Origin: Brettanomyces bruxellensis
Lineage: Eukaryota > Ascomycota > Pichiomycetes > Pichiales > Pichiaceae
Length of the DNA: 64,000 bases
Reading direction: 5' to 3'
NCBI RefSeq assembly: GCF_011074885.1
Contig: NC_054688.1
Coordinates: forward strand, 1,426,001 to 1,490,000
This document shows, in pieces, positions 60,970-64,000 of the stretch (positions are counted from its first letter, which is position 1; every line of letters starts with the position of its first letter). The translations under genes were made by a program, and so were the position numbers. The notes beneath the pieces were generated by a model. The model searched no databases. It was not told the origin of the DNA and saw nothing but the letters and a program-made list of their open reading frames with translations.

Positions 60970-63399
60970 TCACTCTATCTCCAATCTCTCCATTTTTCTG
61001 TTGAATTTTTTTTCAGAATGGTCGTACTTTGTCATCTGATTCCATTGGCCATCTATTTTCCCGTTATTATCATGCACATTGTCGCTTTGGTCATTTATAG
61101 TATCATTTAATTGGCTTCTCTGACCAGCTAGGTCTGTTTTATCACATCGGTCTGTCTTTATTTCTCCCTCTTGATCACCTTTTGCCTCCTCATATTCTTT
61201 ATTTCTTTTCCCAACTTCCTCACTCTCATTTTCCATCTTTTGCTCATTTTCTTTCTTTTCGCCACTATCTCTTCCTTCATCTTTATCTCTTTTTTTACCT
61301 CTATCTCCTTCTTCATTCTTCTCCTTTCCCCCATCTTCCTCCACACCCCTTTCACCACTTTCACCACTCCTTGAACTCCCGGCCTTTCTCATCCGCCTCT
61401 CTACACCATTCATGTCCTCATACGACCGACCGTTCAACTGGTACCAGAAAATCACATCCGTGTAATTCGGATAGAGCACATTTGCATCGTAATCGTAATC
61501 AGTATCTTCAGAGTATTCTACAGGTGCACAATAGTCTGGATTGGTGAACTGGGCCCGCCTGGCCTTGAAATAGTCCCAAACCGACCGCGTCCGACCCGGG
61601 AGGTCGTGCTCGTACCGTTCCTTGTCACAGTTTTGCAGAAATGTTCCATACTGGCACGAGTAGAGGTGGTAGACCAATCTGCGCAAAAACCTCTCGTTGT
61701 ATTGAAAAGCAGCCGGATTTTGCCTCATTAACTGATAAACACAGTCCAAAAACTGCTGAAATGTTGGACTCTCGAGACTTTCAGCGTTCGGCCGAGACCG
61801 AAGTGCCTGGTTGAGCTGTCGGAAACTCTTAAAACCTTGAAAATTCCGGAATCTCGTTCCCACAGATGCAACTTTGCTCGACGCGTAATCGTGGAATTTC
61901 CCCTCTGTGTTCAAACGGCCGCATCTGTCGTTGAATCGGTGGCCAAACGAGCACCAGTCTTTCTCAACAAGCACAAAAAAGCCATCCAGGGTCCGGAAGT
62001 ACGGATCGATGCATATTTCAACAAGTGATATCACCTGCGGGGTCCTGTCCCAGCCATCCGAGCAGTGCACGACCATATGGGCACCTTTCAAGTGGATCCA
62101 CTTGACCAAAAGATCTGTCGCTTTCAGTAATTGTGACACGTAGTGCCTCCAGCCGCTTTTCGCAAGCTGCTCGTGCATCTCCGCCCTGTGCTCGGCGATC
62201 TCCGGCGTACTCGCCGCCCCAACTGCCCCCTCCACATCTCCGTTACGCAAAACCTCCTTCACGCAGTTCATGCTGTCTCGAATCACATGGATATTTTCCA
62301 ACCCAAGGTACAATTTCCGGCTTGTTTCGCCCCAGTAGTTGTCCATGCTCTCAGTTCCAGCCCCGACTGCCATCTGGGCCATCGCACTTGTGACTGGCCG
62401 GGCATCCACCACAAGATTTTGCTCTTTACCACGCCCATTACTGCTAAATGCCCCATATACCAACCTCTCGTCCTGGTACGACCGATTCTGCTTGATTCCC
62501 ACCAACGGCTGCGAACACCGCATGATCGTGCACCCGTTTTTCCGGTAGTAGTACGCCAGACACGGGAAACGGGCCCTGGATCGGAATTTGGAAGATTCTG
62601 TAATTACGGCATCTTGAACATCCGCCGGAACGCACACAAAACGCGGATACGTGTCGCACACATCGTACATCTCGTTCACGCCGGTCATCCGCCACGAATG
62701 GCGGCCTTTTCTGGGCTTTTCCAGCCCTAATGTCGCACTTTCCAGCTCTCCAAGCCGCTTTTTCACGTTTTCCACTTCATCAAAGCTTAAACCTTCACGC
62801 ACAAACTCCGCCTGCGGGTCATAGTCCCACCAGCTATCGTACTGCGCTTCGATCACAATTGGTTCGTACAAAAACGCATAACACTCCTCAATGCTGCCCG
62901 TGCATGTCAGCTTCATCACACTGTCGTACACATCCTTACACACGGTCACATCCTGGAAGTCGAAACTCATGTAGTTGTAATCCCGACAGTAGATTTTCAG
63001 GTTCGCTCCCTTGTAGAGTTGATCCCGCTTCCAAGCCTCCACCTCCTCCTCCAATTCCATGTTGTGTGCCTGCTTACTTTTCTCCTTCTCCTCCTCCTCC
63101 TCCCTACCTTGCCAATTAGTGCCGTCGGCTCTATTCCCCACTTGCACCCCCTCATTCACACCTTTCCAGCTTCGTTTGTACATCAATGCAGAGCCCTTGC
63201 GCAGCTCTACACGCTCTATTATTGGGTAGCAGCACCAGAGCTCTCTCAGACTCGCTGGCTTGCCATTTGTGTGCCCATTGCTGCTTTCTGCTAGTGTAAA
63301 AATAAGATGATGTGTTGTTAGATGTAATGAACCTTTAAACGACCTTCCTCGCCGATGCAATGTGATGTTATCCACTTTTGTGATCTTGAGATATTCCAT
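60970..63399 (-). CDS. YMR1: Ymr1, myotubularin-family PI(3)P phosphatase
   Basis: A lipid phosphatase that removes the 3-phosphate of PI(3)P (and PI(3,5)P2) on endosomal and vacuolar membranes. It has 809 residues (688 in S. cerevisiae). The N-terminal PH-GRAM domain begins MEYLKITKVDNITLHRRGRS, with a charged insertion at about 95-120. The catalytic core has FPCLAYYYRKNGCTIMRCSQ (279-298) and the CX5R active site HCSDGWDRTPQ with Cys446 and Arg452, the intact myotubularin signature. FLDCVYQLMRQNPAAFQYNE follows. The C-terminal ~150 residues are a Lys/Glu-rich, disordered tail longer than in S. cerevisiae. Start at the ATG at 63399. Confidence 0.95.
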   Translation of the reverse strand: MEYLKITKVDNITLHRRGRSFKGSLHLTTHHLIFTLAESSNGHTNGKPASLRELWCCYPIIERVELRKGSALMYKRSWKGVNEGVQVGNRADGTNWQGREEEEEKEKSKQAHNMELEEEVEAWKRDQLYKGANLKIYCRDYNYMSFDFQDVTVCKDVYDSVMKLTCTGSIEECYAFLYEPIVIEAQYDSWWDYDPQAEFVREGLSFDEVENVKKRLGELESATLGLEKPRKGRHSWRMTGVNEMYDVCDTYPRFVCVPADVQDAVITESSKFRSRARFPCLAYYYRKNGCTIMRCSQPLVGIKQNRSYQDERLVYGAFSSNGRGKEQNLVVDARPVTSAMAQMAVGAGTESMDNYWGETSRKLYLGLENIHVIRDSMNCVKEVLRNGDVEGAVGAASTPEIAEHRAEMHEQLAKSGWRHYVSQLLKATDLLVKWIHLKGAHMVVHCSDGWDRTPQVISLVEICIDPYFRTLDGFFVLVEKDWCSFGHRFNDRCGRLNTEGKFHDYASSKVASVGTRFRNFQGFKSFRQLNQALRSRPNAESLESPTFQQFLDCVYQLMRQNPAAFQYNERFLRRLVYHLYSCQYGTFLQNCDKERYEHDLPGRTRSVWDYFKARRAQFTNPDYCAPVEYSEDTDYDYDANVLYPNYTDVIFWYQLNGRSYEDMNGVERRMRKAGSSRSGESGERGVEEDGGKEKNEEGDRGKKRDKDEGRDSGEKKENEQKMENESEEVGKRNKEYEEAKGDQEGEIKTDRCDKTDLAGQRSQLNDTINDQSDNVHDNNGKIDGQWNQMTKYDHSEKKFNRKMERLEIE

Positions 63400-64000
63400 T
63401 GCTCTGATTGTGTTGGTTGCTTTTGTTCAATGCCTTAATTTACTTAATGCTATGATATGCTAACTGTTCCAGATCTCTCCCCTGAGCTTTTTCCTTTTTT
63501 TTTTTTTTTTTTTTTTCCCCTACTTCTCATTCTTGCCTATCCTTTTTATCTACACTACAATGTTATCTCGGCCCGCACAGCCCGATCCACATCTGGCAAT
63601 TTATATTAGCGCCAAATAGCTGTGTAATTAGTATGTTAGATCAGACACAGAATATTTAGTATTTTCAAAGCAGTTGGAATAAATTCCAGCAAAAAGCAAT
63701 TTTAATTGTTTCATGCTAGTTGTTTCGTCTACTTCCGTATCCTGTTGTGTTGTCTGTGATCAGAAACTGTGAAGGGAGTAAAATAGTTCAAGTAATGCTT
63801 TATTATCTACTTGTTGCTTTCACCTTTATATAAAAATAGGATTTTACCTTTAAGCTCTTCGTTTTATATCTCATTTCATATCCATCTCATTTCCATCTTA
63901 TATCTCATTTCATATCCATCTTAAGTCCATTTCCGATCCACCTCTTATCCATTTCCTATCCGTTTCATATTCATCTTCTATCCGTTTCTTATCCATTTCC
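63400..64000. other. YMR1 upstream region to the window edge
   Basis: A T run of about 22 near 63495-63517 follows the YMR1 promoter. From about 63865 a short-period repeat begins (listed separately). No further gene starts inside the window. Confidence 0.5.
63865..64000. repeat. Degenerate minisatellite of TTTCATATCCATC units, continuing past the window edge
   Basis: About 135 bp of interleaved words (TCATTTCATATCCATC, TTATCCATTTCCTATCC, TATCCGTTTC) with an impure period of about 10-16 bp. It runs off the right edge, so the full length is unknown. Confidence 0.65.

Overview
The window looks like nuclear chromosomal DNA of a budding yeast (Saccharomycotina). It has dense, almost intronless genes on both strands, AT-rich spacers full of A/T runs and short tandem repeats, an RNA polymerase III tRNA-Gln gene, and solo LTRs parked just upstream of that tRNA. 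CTG is read as leucine: the conserved Gpa1 stretch IKLLLLG uses it. This argues against the CUG-Ser and CUG-Ala yeasts. The gene complement includes a METTL16-type methyltransferase and an Acinus-like RRM protein, neither of which is known from S. cerevisiae. That fits a Pichiaceae-like yeast, and Brettanomyces/Dekkera is my guess, not something I could test. I recognise about 24 protein-coding genes, two more convincing genes of unknown function, and one tRNA.

Layout. 1-7.5 kb: 3' part of PAN3 (mRNA deadenylation), an acidic unknown protein with KEN tripeptides, GPA1 (pheromone G-alpha, start region damaged by an apparent 1-base loss), a dithiol glutaredoxin and GAPDH. 7.5-9.6 kb is empty apart from splice-like signals. 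9.6-18.4 kb: LSB5 (endocytosis), SDH4 (complex II anchor, frame broken once), an Acinus-like RRM protein and RSM7 (mitoribosomal uS7m) with a very long repeated N-terminal extension. 19-27.6 kb: a Ypt7-like Rab, DOC1/APC10, UFO1 and SOK1; the last two are strikingly GC-rich. 27.6-32.3 kb is a 4.7-kb stretch without a convincing gene. 32.3-36.1 kb: CTF18 and CBR1. 36.1-40.3 kb: an AT-rich mobile-element landing zone with an 84-bp triplication, two solo LTRs and tRNA-Gln(UUG). 40.3-64 kb: KCS1, a membrane-anchored histidine-phosphatase-like protein, MIX14, METTL16, PSF1, RAD61/WPL1, DBP7, an unknown coiled-coil protein, RPC37, LSC2 and YMR1.

The genes are mostly unrelated housekeeping loci. Three themes recur: mitochondrial function (SDH4, RSM7, MIX14, LSC2, perhaps the glutaredoxin), chromosome replication, cohesion and cell cycle (CTF18, PSF1, RAD61, DOC1), and phosphoinositide or inositol-phosphate signalling (KCS1, YMR1). 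PSF1 and RAD61 share one divergent promoter that carries a tandem MCB-like ACGCG element, and CTF18 has an exact MCB upstream.

The points most worth a second look are the repeat-built N-terminus of mitochondrial uS7, the two broken reading frames that are each repaired by one G added to a G run, the phosphatase-like surface protein lacking its His-Asp pair, the Acinus-like RRM split by an insertion, and a 14-bp GC-rich word that recurs in unrelated genes.
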